64,000 nt of DNA from Eublepharis macularius (lineage: Eukaryota; Chordata; Lepidosauria; Squamata; Eublepharidae), in assembly GCF_028583425.1 (NCBI RefSeq), contig NC_072798.1:8868501-8932500 (forward strand). Reading direction: 5' to 3'. Below the pieces are notes generated by a model. The model was not told where the DNA came from, did not search any database, and worked only from the letters and a program-made list of their open reading frames with translations. The translations under genes were made by a program, and so were the position numbers. This document shows, one piece after another, positions 11,827 to 24,009 of this stretch (within the stretch, counting starts at the first letter, position 1; every line of letters begins with the position of its first letter).

Positions 11827-11954
11827 TTCAATAACATCTGTATGCTTTCCTTCACCACTTGAGTGTTTATTGCCTCTGTATCCCTTAGTCAAAACGATTG
11901 GGCGATACACACAGCCTCACTGTTTTGAACAGGACAGGAAGTCATTGTCCCACT

Positions 11955-12733
11955 AATATATACCGCATTGGTCAGGGCCCACCTGTGCAGTTCTGGAGGC
12001 CTCACGTCAAAAGAGCCAGTTTGGTGTAGTGGTTAAGAGCACGGGACGGTAATCTGGAGAGCCAGGTTTGATTCCCCACTCCTCCGCTTGAAGCCAGCTG
12101 GGTGACCTTGGGTCAGTCACAGCTTCTCAGAGCTCTCTCAGCCCCACCCACCTCACAAGGTGTTTTGTTGTGGGGATAATAATGACATACTTTGTAAACC
12201 GCTCTGAGTGGGCATTAAGTTATCCTGAAGGGTGGTATATAAATCGAATGTTGTCATTGTTATTGTTATTGTTGGTGTTATTACTAAAATGGGTGTGGAC
12301 AAATTGGAACGGGTGCAGAGGAGAGCAACCAGGATAATCAGGGGCCTGGAGACCAAGCCCTACGAGGAAAGTTCAGAGAAGAGGAGGCTGAGGAGAGACG
12401 GGATTACTTCTTTAATGTAAAAGGCTGTCATTTAGGGGAGGGAAGAGAGCTGTTCCTGTGGGCAACAGAGGACAGGACTCGAAACAATGGGTTTAAGCTA
12501 CAGGAGGGAAGGGACCAGCTGGACATTAGGAGAAACTTCTTCACATTAAGATTAATCCAGCAGTGGAATCGGCTGCCTAAGGATATGGTGGGATCCCCTT
12601 CCTTGGCAGTCTTCAAGGAGCAGCTGGACGAATCCTTGTCAGGGATGCTTGAGGCTGTTCCTGCACTGGGCAGCGGTTGGGCTAGATGGTCTGTAAGGCC
12701 CCTTCCAGCTCTGTATTTTCTATGATGATTCTA
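11955..12733 (+). mobile_element. CR1-like LINE 3' end, split by a SINE
   Basis: CAGTTCTGGAGGCCTCACG (to 12009) resumes at about 12287 with GACAAATTGGAACGGGTGCA and ends GGCCCCTTCCAGCTCTGTAT. The encoded RVQRRATRIIRGLETKPYEE is typical of a CR1-type ORF2 end. Confidence 0.85.
12010..12286 (+). mobile_element. tRNA-derived SINE nested in CR1
   Basis: TTGGTGTAGTGGTTAAGAGC (A box), CCAGGTTTGATTCCCCACTC (B box) and a GGTGGTATATAAATCG end with T-rich tail. It interrupts the CR1 copy cleanly, so it is younger. Confidence 0.85.
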
Positions 12734-12739
12734 CAGGCA

Positions 12740-13200
12740 CCGCCCTGCAAATGGGCAATGCCAGCAAGTGCCCGTGCACGCGCATTCTCCACAGCAGCCC
12801 CTACCTGATGGGTTAGGAAGGGTGCCGTGCTTTTGGCTTTTCATAAACGATGTAAAACAGAACTGGTCATTTTTAATAAAGGAACAAAGCTGCACTATGA
12901 CAGAACAATTCAGGCAGATGTTTCAATGGAGGCAACGGGCCTGTAGACTGTACTACAGAGTATACTATTAACATGGATTATCCGTTGCTGTATGTATTTG
13001 TCTTGCTCTTGTGGTATTATATTGCTACTTATGTAATGACATTTCATGTTCTGCTTAACGTCTCGTGTTGAGTACTTGGTTCAGATTTCTGCGGTCCTAC
13101 TCTTATTTCATCACTTATTAGATGTCTCCTCATCCCACGGATTTGCATTGTGTAATTCACCTTGAATTTCAATGAGAAAGGCAGACTATAAAATACATAA
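12740..13200 (+). mobile_element. Probable LINE-derived stretch with tail
   Basis: Ends TTGAATTTCAATGAGAAAGG and ACTATAAAATACATAAAA, like the 3' ends of several squamate LINEs. The rest is not recognised. Confidence 0.4.
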
Positions 13201-13829
13201 AAACAGTCAAAGACACAGACATACAGTAGCCCGCCCACTGGGGCAAATAATGCCCCCGGGCCATTTCAGTTCTCAAAAAGTGCAACGGGACAGCTGAAGT
13301 CCCCCTGTTCTCCAAACATGGTCCCAATCTGAATTGAGAAACTCACAACCAAACTTACAGGGAACGTGTCATTTGGGCCTAACTGGTGCTCTCTAGTTGG
13401 TGATAATACATTTGTTTCTAATTTTTCTAATAAAGCTCAGCTTTCCTTGATTATTTTGGAGTTGATTTTGTTGGGTTTTTTCCACTGGTCCAAAGTCTGT
13501 CCCCAGCCCACCCCAGGGAAGTAGCAGAAGTTTTGCTTTTCAGCTTTGGGCAGAGTTGTCCAGGCCCGCTCTGAACCCAGCTGTATAGAGCAAAACTTCT
13601 TTTAGGAATGCTCTCTAGAAACATACCTGCGCACATTTCTGTGGAAAACATTTTATTAACCTGTACAAACATCACATGCATTAAAAAAAAACATATTAAC
13701 AGTTCTAAATCAACACCCTGACATTATCTGAGGTATAATGCTCAGACAGGTATTCTACGTGCTGAAAAAAAACCAACGGATACCTATTCAACTAGGGTCA
13801 CTCGAGTGTAGGGTTATCAGCTCAGCGCT

Positions 13830-14075
13830 GGCAATGAGTGGAAAGTTTAAGAGACAGAGATATGCAAATAGGCGTCATGGTAATGCCACTACGTCACTTC
13901 TGGCATGAACCTGGAAGTGACACCATCATGTCGGTGTATCACTCTAGGATGCCACCAAAACTCTATGGCAAAACAAATACAAAAACCATAGAATTTGGGT
14001 GAAATCCTAGAGTGCTATGCCGATGCAATGACATCACTGCTGGATTTGCGCTGGACGTGACATTGCAGCATTGCC
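13830..14075. repeat. TGACATCA / TAGAGTTTTGG palindromic repeat
   Basis: CACTCTAGGATGCCACC pairs loosely with GGTGAAATCCTAGAGTG across ACTCTATGG and its inverse; AAGTGACACCATCATG and AATGACATCACTG lie outside. Confidence 0.6.
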
Positions 14076-14179
14076 ACAATGTTTATTCGTACCCCCCATT
14101 TCCTCTTTACTGAGAGGCAGCAGGCCACCATGGCAACAGGTCTTCTGCAAAAATGGGAGACCTGGCCATTTAAGGGTTT

Positions 14180-14370
14180 AGGGTTGCCACCTTCAGCTTG
14201 GGATATTTCTGGAGATTTGGGGATGGGGCTTGTGAAGGGGAGGGATCTCATCAAGGGTGTCCTGCCACCCAAAGCTGCCATTTCCTCCAAGGGAACTGAG
14301 TTTGCTAGTCTGGAGATTAGCGGGCATTCCGGGACAATTCCAGCCCCCACCTGGAGGTTGGCAACTCTAG
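14180..14370 (+). mobile_element. AGGGTTGCCA-type element, full
   Basis: AGGGTTGCCACCTTCAGC to GGAGGTTGGCAACTCTA. Confidence 0.8.
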
Positions 14371-15410
14371 GGCTTAAACGTACAAATACAGTTCCCATTG
14401 TTAAGCTGAGGGGAGACCAGATGGAAAGCTGATTTGCAACAAAAATCCTTGAGGGTTGGGACAGTGCAATGTGTGTGTTGTGTGTGGTACCTCTCAACAG
14501 GGTTGGGTCATCAAGTATCAGGGGATTGGAGGATAAGACAGTCAGTATCCATCCCCCCCTCCCCCCCACCAAGAAGTCCAAAATGTGCCTGCTACAATAT
14601 TGGTAGAGTACATTGGCTATTTTATTTAATATATTTTGGTTGCCTATTAGTTTCTAGGCCCACTTCAAAGGACAATCTTTAAAGCCCTATTGCAGGGGAC
14701 TTCCAACCTTGTTGAACTCTTGGAATTCTGAGAAAACCTAGTAAGGCCACAACAAAATGGCTGCCATGGACATGTGGCTGACCATAAAATGGCTGCCTTA
14801 ATGGCTGGGTCTAATCACAAAACATTAGAAGGCTCTAGAAAACATTACAATATTCTAAACACTGTCTTGTGACAGAAGCAGTTAATTCCAAAAGGGTGTG
14901 CCCTGAAGGCACAAAGGTGATGCCCACTGGCTGGGTTCTTCTGAAACACTTCTCCAGTGAGGTGGAAGAGTGCCAGGACTGGCTTTTTGCTTTGAGGGAG
15001 AAATAAGTAGGCCCCTGGAAACACTGGTGGACACCATGACCACAGTGTCTCAAAGTTCACTGATGCCCATGTTGAATTGGCTGGGCACTAAGACGATCCC
15101 TGGAGGCCTTCCACCCTATGCCCGCAGTACCTGGAGAATGGTGGGTAGTTATGAGCAAGAGGGTCTTGAAGTGCTGAAAACCTCTCCCAAGAGAAGCCTG
15201 CTTCACCCCATCTTTGTTGTAGTTCTGTCTTATGCTAAATATGGTCTTTTTCGGAGGCCTTTGCTGGTTATGGTGGTGAGTTTCTTCTTCTGAGGTTGGC
15301 TCTGTATCTTGAATGGTGTTTTCATTCAGGCTCATAAACTGAGAAATTGTAAGCTTTTTTAACTGTGTGTGATTTTATTGCAATATTGAGGTCTTCTGAA
15401 GCACTTAATT

Positions 15411-15628
15411 TAGGTTGCCAACCTCCAGGTGGTGGCTCGAGATCTCCTGGAATTGTAACTGATCTCTAGGCCATAGAGACCAATTTGTCTGGAAAAAAGA
15501 GCTGTGTTGGAGGGCAGACTGTATGGCATTATGCCCTGTTGAGGTTTCTCCCCTACCCAAACCCTGCCCTCTCCAAGCTCTACCCACAAATTCTCCAGGA
15601 ATTTCCCAACCTGGAGCTGGCAACCCTA
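15411..15628 (-). mobile_element. AGGGTTGCCA-type element, full, inverted
   Basis: Starts TAGGTTGCCAACCTCCAGGT and ends GGAGCTGGCAACCCTAA. Confidence 0.8.
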
Positions 15629-15749
15629 ACTTAATTTTTTTCCTACTTTGATGCCATTTCACTCAAGGGTCTGTTTTTTGGCTAGAAGGGCAGGATACAA
15701 TTAATATTATTTTTGAAATGTATGCTTTTACATTTTTTTCTCTTTGATC

Positions 15750-15941
15750 AGGTCCCAAAGTGGCTTATCATATCAGTTCTCCTTCTTCCACCTTATCCCC
15801 ACAACAACAACATTGTGGGGGCTGATTAGGCTGAGAGATGTGACAGGCCCAAGGTGACGTGGTGAGCTTCCATGGTTGCATGAGAATTCAAACCTAGTTG
15901 TCCCAGGTCCTATACTGATGTACTAACTACACCAGCTCTAA
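15750..15941 (-). mobile_element. tRNA-derived SINE, inverted
   Basis: Contains CCCAAGGTGACGTGGTGAGC and ends near ACTAACTACACCAGCTCT, the inverse of a tRNA-type head. It is cut on the right by the element at 15942. Confidence 0.65.
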
Positions 15942-16400
15942 TCTATATATATAAAGACTAGTGTCCTCCTGACTAACTCATCAACGCCCAGCCCAAATTT
16001 GGGGAGAACATTCCTTTCATAATGCAAACACCCACTAAGAAGGGATTTTAAGAAAATCGCCCTCTAAGGGGGTATAAAGGGGTCAAATGTGTTTTCCCAA
16101 AGGGATACAGCTTCCCTCTGTGGCTGGTAGGCTGCTGCCTGCTTGCGACCCCGCCCACTGCCAGCTCCACCACTCTTCCCTGATTGGGCCAGCCTTTCAA
16201 GGTCATTTGCATATGCAGGCTGATTGGGGCTCACAACATTCCACACCTCTTCCCCCCCTCCGAGACAGTTGGATCACAGAGGTCATTTGCATATGTGGCC
16301 TGATTAGTCCTCCTCACTCCCCACATTCTAAACAGTCTGCAGTTGCTTTTGGGAGTCATTGAATGTGTCCTGAGGTCAAATGCACCTGCCAGTTTTCCCC
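15942..16400 (+). mobile_element. Helitron-like 5' end (candidate)
   Basis: Starts TCTATATATATAAAGACTAG after an A, like the TCTATATATA-type 5' ends of animal Helitrons. Inside, GGTCATTTGCATATG occurs twice about 82 bp apart. No CTRR hairpin end was identified, so the right limit is a guess. Confidence 0.4.
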
Positions 16401-16695
16401 TCCAAGTTCACTAGGGTTGCCAATCTCCCTGGGGGGCCTGGCTTTCCTGTGTGGCTGGCAGGCTCCTGCCTTCTTGCACCCCCCCCCTCTGATTGGTCAA
16501 CTGTGGAACTCTGTGTTCTGAGGTAAAAATCAGGTAAGGGAAAGTAGTTAAATATCATAGCAAAGCACAGGTATCAAGCTAGTAATAAATATTACAGATG
16601 GCTGGAATGGAGAGAAAAGCTTGTTTAAGGCTATTGAGTGAAGATATGAAACTGCCTCAGACCTTTCTAGCAGTATTGTCTTCTCTAACTGGCAG

Positions 16696-16961
16696 AGGGT
16701 TGCATGCCAGCTCCCAGATGGGAAATACCTGGAGACTTGGGGTGGAACCTGAGGAGGGTTGGGTTTGGGGAGGGGAGGGACCTCAGAGCCATATAATGCT
16801 AGGGTTGTCAACTCTGTGTTAGGAAATTTGGAGGGGGTGCTTGAAGAGGAAGGAGTTTGGAGAATCCACCCTCTAAAGCAGCCATTTTCTCCAAGGGAAC
16901 TCATCTCTGTAGTCTGGAAATCAGCTGTAATTCTGGGAGATCTCTGGAGGTGGGCAACCTT
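16696..16961 (+). mobile_element. Two AGGGTTGCCA-type elements in tandem
   Basis: A truncated copy (16696-16797) is followed directly by a second copy (16801-16961) starting AGGGTTGTCAACTCTG. Confidence 0.7.
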
Positions 16962-16966
16962 ATTTA

Positions 16967-17115
16967 TCCATCCCTTCCTCCACAACGCTCAGGGCGGCTC
17001 AACTGGTTCTCCTTTCCCCATTTTTCCTCACAACAACCCTGTGAGGTAGGTTAGGCTGAGAGACTGTGAGCGGCCCAAGATCACCCAAACAGATTTGTAC
17101 TCAGATCTTGCAGCT
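16967..17115 (-). mobile_element. tRNA-derived SINE fragment, inverted
   Basis: CCTCACAACAACCCTGTGAG and GGCCCAAGATCACCCAA. Confidence 0.6.
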
Positions 17116-17349
17116 TCCATTCCAGCACTGGCAGAGAGAAGTCTTTCTTAGTGCCTGCACTTTGCAAGCATGAAATTTGTAACCTTCTGCCTGCAAAACA
17201 TATTCTCTACAGTGGAGCTATGGCCCCTTATTGGTAAGAAGAGATCTGAAGCAGGATCCATCCCAGTTCACATGTTAAACTAAGGGAAACACAGAGAATA
17301 CACTGTGGGGTAGATCAAGATGAATGCTTTCAGACTGAGTATTACTGCT

Positions 17350-17566
17350 AGGGCTGCCAACTCCAGGAGGGGAAATTCCTGGAGATTTGGGGTTGAAACT
17401 TGGGGGTGGTGGGATTTGGGAAGAGGAAGAACCCCAGTGGGGTATAATGTCATAGAATCCACCCTCCAAAGCAGCCATTTTTCTCCAGGGAAACTGTTCT
17501 CTGTAGTCAGGAGATCAGTTATAATTTCGGGAGATCTCCAGGCCCCCCCTAGAAGTTGGCCACCCT
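17350..17566 (+). mobile_element. AGGGTTGCCA-type element next to the PRKCQ stop
   Basis: Full copy, about 115 bp downstream of the PRKCQ stop codon, so it probably lies in the 3' UTR. Confidence 0.8.
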
Positions 17567-17681
17567 GATTTCTGTCTGGAGCTACGATTAAGTTCCACCT
17601 CCCAGCCTTCAGGAGAAGAGAAGAACGAGTTCAACCGACGTGTAGATTCTTTTCAGCTAGCAACTCTTCAAGCTCAGGTTG

Positions 17682-17912
<231 letters not shown>

Positions 17913-18208
17913 TTAACAATTTTGTTCGCATTTGATTTAAAATATTTGTTTTTTAAATGACTTCCCCCTTTTTTCTTTTCAAACGCAGCCTCTGGGATCA
18001 CTTTATCAAGGAGGAGAATGGGTTGGGAGAGAGGGACAGTTGCTCACTGATAGAAACTGCCCTCAAACTTGCTTTACTCCTGGGGAAAACTTACAGATAG
18101 CTGTATTTTAAAACTTTGCTAAAGAAAGGTCATTTAAAATAAACACAGAAAAAACTCCAGAGGGGGTAGCCATGTTAGTGTATTGTAGTGAAAACATAAA
18201 TGGGAGTC

Positions 18209-18440
18209 AACAACAACAACAACAACTTAATGCCCACTCAAAGCGGTTTGCAAAGTGTTATTATTATCCCCACAACAATCACCCTGTGAGGTGAGTGGGG
18301 CTGAGAGAGCTCTGAGAGCTCTGAGAGAGCTGTGACTGACCCAAGGTCCCCCAGCTGGCTTTAAGTGGAGGAGTGGGGAATCAAACCTGGATCTCCAGAT
18401 TAGAGTCCTGCCACTTTTAACCACTACACCAAACTGTCTA
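18209..18440 (-). mobile_element. tRNA-derived SINE, inverted
   Basis: (CAA)n at left is the tail; the head is TTTTAACCACTACACCAAAC. It abuts the CR1 copy at 18441. Confidence 0.85.
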
Positions 18441-19079
18441 GTGAGCAGTCAGTGTGATGTGGTGGCAAAAAAGGCCAATTCAATCCTGGGTTGTATCAAA
18501 GGGGCCATAGCGTCAAAATCGCAGGAGGTCATAGCCCCTCTCTATACTGCCTTGGTCAGGCCACACCTGGAGTATTGTGTTCAGTTCTGGAGGCCTCACT
18601 TCAAAAAGGATGAGGACAAAATCAAGAGGGTGCAGAAGAGAGCGATGAGGATGATCAGGGGTCTGGAGACTGAGCCCTACAAGGAAAGGCTGAGGGCCTT
18701 GGGAATGTTTAGTTTGGAGAAGAGGAGATTGAGGGGGGACATGATTGCTTTCTCTAAGTATTTGAAAGGCTGTCATTTGGAGGTGGGCAGGGAGCTGTTC
18801 CAGTTGGCAGCAGAGGGTAGGACCTGAAACAATGGGCTTAAATTACATGCACAAAGGTACCGGCTGGATATTAGGAAGAACTTTCTCACAGTCAGAGTAG
18901 TTCAAAAGTGGAATCAACTGCCTAGGGAGGTGGTGAGCTCCCCCTCACTGGCAGTTTTCAAGAAGAGGCTGGATGAATCTTTGTCAGAGACGCTTTAGGC
19001 TGATCCTGCACTGGGCAGGGGGTTGGACTAGATGGTCTGTATGGCCCCTTCCAACTCTATGATTCTATGGTTCTATGAT
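18441..19079 (+). mobile_element. CR1-like LINE 3' end
   Basis: A 128-codon open frame includes RPHLEYCVQFWRPHFKKDED and RMIRGLETEPYKERLRALG, the CR1-type ORF2 C-terminus. It is followed by the typical 3' UTR and a terminal ATTCTATGGTTCTATG repeat. Confidence 0.92.
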
Positions 19080-19140
19080 CTTGTGTGTGTTAAGTGCCAG
19101 CGAATCACTTCTGACTTATGGTGATCCTATGAATTAATTT
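19080..19140 (-). repeat. SINE tail fragment (5S-SINE type), inverted
   Basis: GTGCCAGCGAATCACTTCTG and TATGGTGATCCTATG match the inverse of the tail seen at 22500-22560. Confidence 0.5.
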
Positions 19141-19602
19141 AATGACTATCAACATTTTATTCTAGCAGTAGGTTTCATGTACAGGAAGAAATAAACTTTA
19201 GTCCATGAAAACGTATGGAATAAAATAAGATTTCCATTTACAGAAGAAACTGGAACATATACTTAAGCCCTGTGTCAGGGCTAGAGATGTACATTTTTTT
19301 GGAAATTTTGAATCCCTAGGAAAAAATGTCCTTGTTTTTTGTTGGAAATTGCAGATATTTCAAGGGAAATTGAAATATATGCAAGACTTGTGCCTAAATG
19401 ACATAACATTCATCATTTACAACATACCCAGCATATTACATTATACTATTTGGCATATTTTTGAAATATTTACAATGCAATCTACTTTGGGTCCTGAGAT
19501 GGTCAGAGGAAAGACAGGCACATAATATTTTAAATAAATACATTTTTTAAAAGAGTTACTCTAGTGTAAACTCACTGGTTCCAATAAGTTTAGACTGGAC
19601 TT

Positions 19603-19814
19603 AGGGTTGTCAACTTTGGATTAAAAATTTTTTGGAGATTGGGGGGCTGAGCTTGGTAAATGTGAAGCTTGGAGAGGAAGCTTAGCAGGGGTGTGATGTC
19701 ATCATGAACTCCACCTTTTGAATCTACCATTTTTTCATGGGATCCAATCTCAGCAGTCTGGAGATCAGTTGTGATTCCAAGAGAACCCCAGACCCCAGCT
19801 GGAGGTTGGCAACT
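19603..19814 (+). mobile_element. AGGGTTGCCA-type element
   Basis: TAGGGTTGTCAACTTTGG to GGAGGTTGGCAACTT; diverged. Confidence 0.75.
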
Positions 19815-20784
19815 TATTTCTGCACAGTAATGCACTGTTTTTAATTTCCTACCAGCGAAACTGAATATACATCCAACATTAAAGAGAGAAAGCTCTTCAA
19901 ACTGCCGTACTCTAGGCTTCCTTAGCACATGTACCTTGTTTTTTGCTAGCGGAGAGGCAGGGAAAAACAGAAGTTGAAAATAGAAGAAAACCAATGTTGC
20001 AGTAAACAAAAGGAAGTATTTGATATGGACACAATCTCATTATGTCACAGTGGAACTAGCAGCACAGATATAGATATTGAGTTAAACTTTACATAACATT
20101 AATATTTTTGACAGATATCTATAGTATAGCATGTCAACGATAATGGACAAAATTGCTTACATATAAAACGATAAAGATGCTTGAAAAGATATGCGTGTAT
20201 ATTGACAGTACAAACAGAAATCATTCTGTGAAGTTTTATATTGCCATATATTAAAATGTTCACGCTACACATGTTGAGTGAGTAACCTTGTCTTAAAAAG
20301 TCTTTCATTCATTCCAAAAGAGAAAACCTTTCTTAGAAGGTTTTTCACCTGCCGCTCACCAAAATTTCTAATTTTTCTTTCAGAAAAACTGAAAAAATAC
20401 TAGAAAAAATGTAGGTTTTTTTCCTTGATTATTTTTCATGGGGCCTTCACATCTTTATTCAAGGTGGCATGGATGGCTGGGAATATTGGGGAACAGTTGC
20501 TGGATTTGCCCAAAAAGGTTATGGGGGGTGTTGCTACACTCCAGAAACAAAGCTAGCCTAACGTCTCAGCTAAAAATGCCAAAAGGAATTTAGGGAGCCA
20601 GAACAGAATAATCTTGGGGAGGGGCAAGAAACAAAGAAGTAACTCAATATGCCCTTGTGTAGCTTCCTCCTAGGTAGGCATACATTGGACTGAAGGACAG
20701 TTCATTTTAATGTCACTTGCAGAAGAGATTTTTTGGGAGGAGGAGAAGATCGTGCCCCTGAAAAGGCTTTTTAAAAAACAACGA

Positions 20785-21030
20785 CAACAACAACAACAAC
20801 AGTAGCAGCAGCAGCACTTATATACTGCTCTTCTAGATAGATTAGTGCCTTACCCAGAGCAGTGAACAAGTTAGTGTTACTATTAACCCCATAATTCAGC
20901 TGGGGAGCTGGGGCTGAGAGAAGTGGCTTCCCCCAGGCCACCTGCTGAGCTCATGGCAGTAGCGGGATTCAAACCAGTTGAGTGCTGATTCATAGCCGAA
21001 CCACTTTACCACTGTGGTACAGCAGCTCTC
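20785..21030 (-). mobile_element. tRNA-derived SINE, inverted
   Basis: (CAA)n/(CAG)n tail, then CTGCTCTTCTAGATAGATTA and GCTCATGGCAGTAGCGGGAT. Same family as 58914-59135 and the minisatellite at 62580-63008. Confidence 0.75.
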
Positions 21031-21044
21031 TTTATTGATTGACA

Positions 21045-21235
21045 TCTCTATTTATTTATTTGAAACACTTCTAACCCACCTTTCCATCCCCATCTGGGGA
21101 TCCCCAATGCAGCTGACAGAAATAAAAAAAAGCAGTAAAACAACAGCCAAAATTAAAACAATTATTGTTAGCAAGCTAGCACAACAGTAAAAGAACAGCA
21201 ACGAAAAGAAAAACAGCACAAACATACCCACTGAA
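21045..21235 (-). mobile_element. LINE 3' tail
   Basis: TTTATTTATTTGAAACACTT, CCCACCTTTCCATCCCCATC, then an A-rich tract. Confidence 0.5.
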
Positions 21236-21375
21236 GTGCAACAGAGAGAAGCCTATTTCAGGAAGGCTTTGGGGAAGAGCAAGGGCATGCAGTTGGCTAG
21301 GCGGGTAGGAGGTGGGTGCAGGTCAGACAGGGCCCCCCTACACTTGCTGACTGAGTTCCCCCCACCCCCGGAACC

Positions 21376-21820
21376 AGAACACAAGAACATAAGAAGAGAC
21401 TTACACGTTCAAACCAGTGGCCCATCTAGTTCAACATCTTGCCTCACACCGTGGCCAACCAGTCACTTTGGAGGGGCAACGCCATGGCATAGAGGCTGAG
21501 GCCTTCCCCTAATGTCCCCTCCTGCTACTGAGATTTAGAGGTTGACTGCCTTGGAATGTGGAGGTTCCTTTTAGTCACACCAAGGCTAGTAGCCGCTGAT
21601 GGACTTCTCCTCCACGAATTGGTCTATTCCCCTTTTATAACTGTCTATGCCCATGGCTATGGCTACGTCCTCTGGCAGCAAACGCCACTCTTGAACCACT
21701 CATTGAGTAAAGAAGTACTTCCTTTTGTCCGTCTTGAACTTACTGCCCATCAATTTAATTGGGTGCCCCCAAGTTCTAGTATTTTGGGAGAAGGAGGAAA
21801 GGCAAGGAATTTCAGAGTCT
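21376..21820 (-). mobile_element. CR1-like LINE 3' fragment, inverted
   Basis: GTGGCCCATCTAGTTCAACA, GAAGTACTTCCTTTTGTCCG and GTTCTAGTATTTTGGGAGAA are the inverse of the CR1-type region at 54120-54440. Confidence 0.75.
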
Positions 21821-22127
21821 GGGAGTTGCAGCTGAAAAGGCCATCTCAGACAATCACACCCACCATGCTTCTGGAACTTCTCTCACCAATCGTGTCACAG
21901 GGAACAGGTGGTTGGAGGTCCAGTGGCTAGAGCAAAACAGACTAATACGATTGGGTAACACTCTTCAAGTGGCTTCCCACACCCCTCCTAAAAAAAGTCC
22001 AGCATTGCTGGCAGCCCAGATTGATTCTCTAGGAATATGTATGAAAACCACCTGGGATTCTCTGAAAAAGAACCCTGAAAGGCAATGGATATATTTCTAC
22101 TAGGACAGGAGCCCCTGGATGGAAAGG

Positions 22128-22567
22128 TGGCATCATATAGCTGGATATCGTCAGACCTTGGCTGCTAAGCAGGGTTGCCCCTGGCCAGTACTTGTGTGGG
22201 AGATCACCAAGGAAGATCAGGGGTCCTCCACAGAGGAAATAGAAAAGAGTCCAGTAGCACCTTTAAGACTAATCAACTTTATAGTAGCATAAGCTTTTGA
22301 GAACCACAGCTCTCTTCGTCAGATGCATCTGACGAAGAGAGCTGTGGTTCCCGAAAGCTTATGCTACTATAAAATTGGTTAATCTTAAAGGTGCTACTGG
22401 ACTCTTTACTATTATGCAACTACAGACTAAGACGGGTAACTCCTCTGGAACTATGTCCACAGAGGAAGACAATGGTAACCCACCTCTGCTCTTCGCTTGC
22501 CTGGAAAGCCCCTTATTGGGGTTGCCATAAGTTGCTTGTGACTTGACAGCACTCACACATATATACA
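22128..22567 (+). mobile_element. 5S rRNA-derived SINE, split by another insertion
   Basis: GCTGCTAAGCAGGGTTGCCC and CCAGTACTTGTGTGGGAGAT match the internal promoter half of 5S rRNA. The body resumes at 22456 with GACAATGGTAACCCACCTCT and ends GTTGCCATAAGTTGCTTGTG plus GACTTGACAGCAC. This fits the SINE3 type. Confidence 0.8.
22239..22455. mobile_element. TAGCACC palindromic repeat with 12-bp duplication
   Basis: Best copy of the family: GAGTCCAGTAGCACCTTTAA to TTAAAGGTGCTACTGGACTC, arms about 75 bp meeting at CAGATGCATCTG, plus a unique end CAACTACAGACTAAGACGGG. Flanked by identical TCCACAGAGGAA (22227-22238, 22456-22467). Confidence 0.9.
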
Positions 22568-22654
22568 GGAGCCTCTTGAAAGAGGTTTGGTCCGAGAAAT
22601 GGATCTCAAGAGGACTTATTTAGGTAGAGCATCAGCACCTCTGGCTTCCATTGG

Positions 22655-23055
22655 GTTGCCAGGCCCCTTTACCCTCCCAGTAGGAGAGTGGGACTTGGCA
22701 CTTACCTTTTTGATGTCTGTGCATGTGCACAAAGCATGTGCTCTCACAGTGGTGCAATGATGTCACTTCCAGGAAGTGATGCCATCACACAGGGCCCAGA
22801 CACACTCCCACACTTTGCAGTGGGCTGGTCTGGGCCAATTTGGGGCCCATATTGGGCCATTGCAGAGTGAGGGAGCCCTCCTGGGGGGTGTGTGCAATGG
22901 CGTCACTTCTGGGATTGACGTCGTCACACTGCTCCGGGAGCGTACCTGGAGGGCCTGTTCCCCCGACTTTCCTCCCCCCACATGCCAGGTGAGTGGTTTT
23001 GGGGGCAGATGGTGGGGGTGGGGAATCTACTGCCCACATTCGGGGACCTGAAAGC
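22655..23055. repeat. GC-rich TGACATCA-type repeat
   Basis: GATGTCACTTCCAGGAAGTG (itself palindromic) and GCGTCACTTCTGGGATTGAC, with GGCCCATATTGGGCC between. Confidence 0.5.
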
Positions 23056-23421
23056 AAAACAAGAGGCACCTTGTTTGCTTTTTGTATTCGGCCGACACGT
23101 ATGTAAATTTGTCATTTTGTAATATTTATTGATTTTCTATAGAGACATTTTGGTACATATTTATTAAGCACTAGTCATTTTTCACCTAAAATAATTTTCA
23201 AAAAATTATATATTTATAAAATTTAATAGTGTTTATTTATTGTGTCTCTTCCAGTGTGGTATTTACCACCGAGTTACACCGGGGGACCTGGAAGCTGTCA
23301 TGCTTGCATGAAAAGGAATGTCATAATTTCCCCAGCCCAATCAGGTCCTTCCCACTTTACTATGTACCTCATAGAACTGGTCCCTACATGCCATGGTAGT
23401 AATGCATGAGTAATGTATGAT

Positions 23422-23632
23422 TGGATTGCCAATATTCAGGTGGGCCCTGGAAATCTGGAATTAAATTGATCTCCATCCAACAGGGATGAGTTTCCCTGGA
23501 GAGAAGGGCTACTTTGGAGGGTGGACTCTATGGGATTATACCCCACTGAGGTCTCTCTTTTCCTCAAGCCCCACCCTCTTCACGTTCCGCCCCCCAAATC
23601 ACCAGGAATTTCCCAACCTCCAAATGGCAAAC
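23422..23632 (-). mobile_element. AGGGTTGCCA-type element, inverted
   Basis: GGATTGCCAATATTCAGG to AATTTCCCAACCTCCAAATG. Confidence 0.7.
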
Positions 23633-23635
23633 ATA

Positions 23636-23764
23636 GGGCCAAGCTACAAGTGATGAATGACACTGGAATGGCAAGTGGATTGAGTGGAGAGCAAGTGGAG
23701 GGCAAGTGAACAGGGAGGAATACACTTGATGATCAAGTGTATTTTGTCACTTGTAGTTTGGCCC
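23636..23764. mobile_element. GCCAAGCTACAAGTGA-type MITE
   Basis: GGGCCAAGCTACAAGTGATG to GTCACTTGTAGTTTGGCCC. ATA on both sides (23633-23635, 23765-23767). Confidence 0.8.
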
Positions 23765-24009
23765 ATAGAGGATGGGCCAATTCTATAGAGGATGAATTTT
23801 TTTAAATACAGGAAAAGGTCACAATGTGGTGAATTCTCCCTGTTATTTCCCCCATATTATGCTTTCTAGCAAAGCTGTCACTAAGTGATCAAAATTATAT
23901 CGAAACATGTTTCCAAACTGCTTGAGTTTGGGGGTGGTTGTAAACCTGATGTATTCTCAGTCTGACCACATGGGAGCACCTTTGCAAGAATGCTCAACCC
24001 CAAGAGAAT

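Noticed and set aside
15374..15379. AATAAA as the PRKCQ polyadenylation signal
   Set aside because: It is 2.3 kb past the stop with repeats between, and no supporting downstream element could be judged; left as an unsupported candidate.
18441..18827. 128-codon frame as a host gene
   Set aside because: It is the ORF2 end of a CR1-like LINE, followed by the usual CR1 3' end.
22128..22245. Functional 5S rRNA gene
   Set aside because: Only the 3' half resembles 5S rRNA, it has several changes and a SINE tail.
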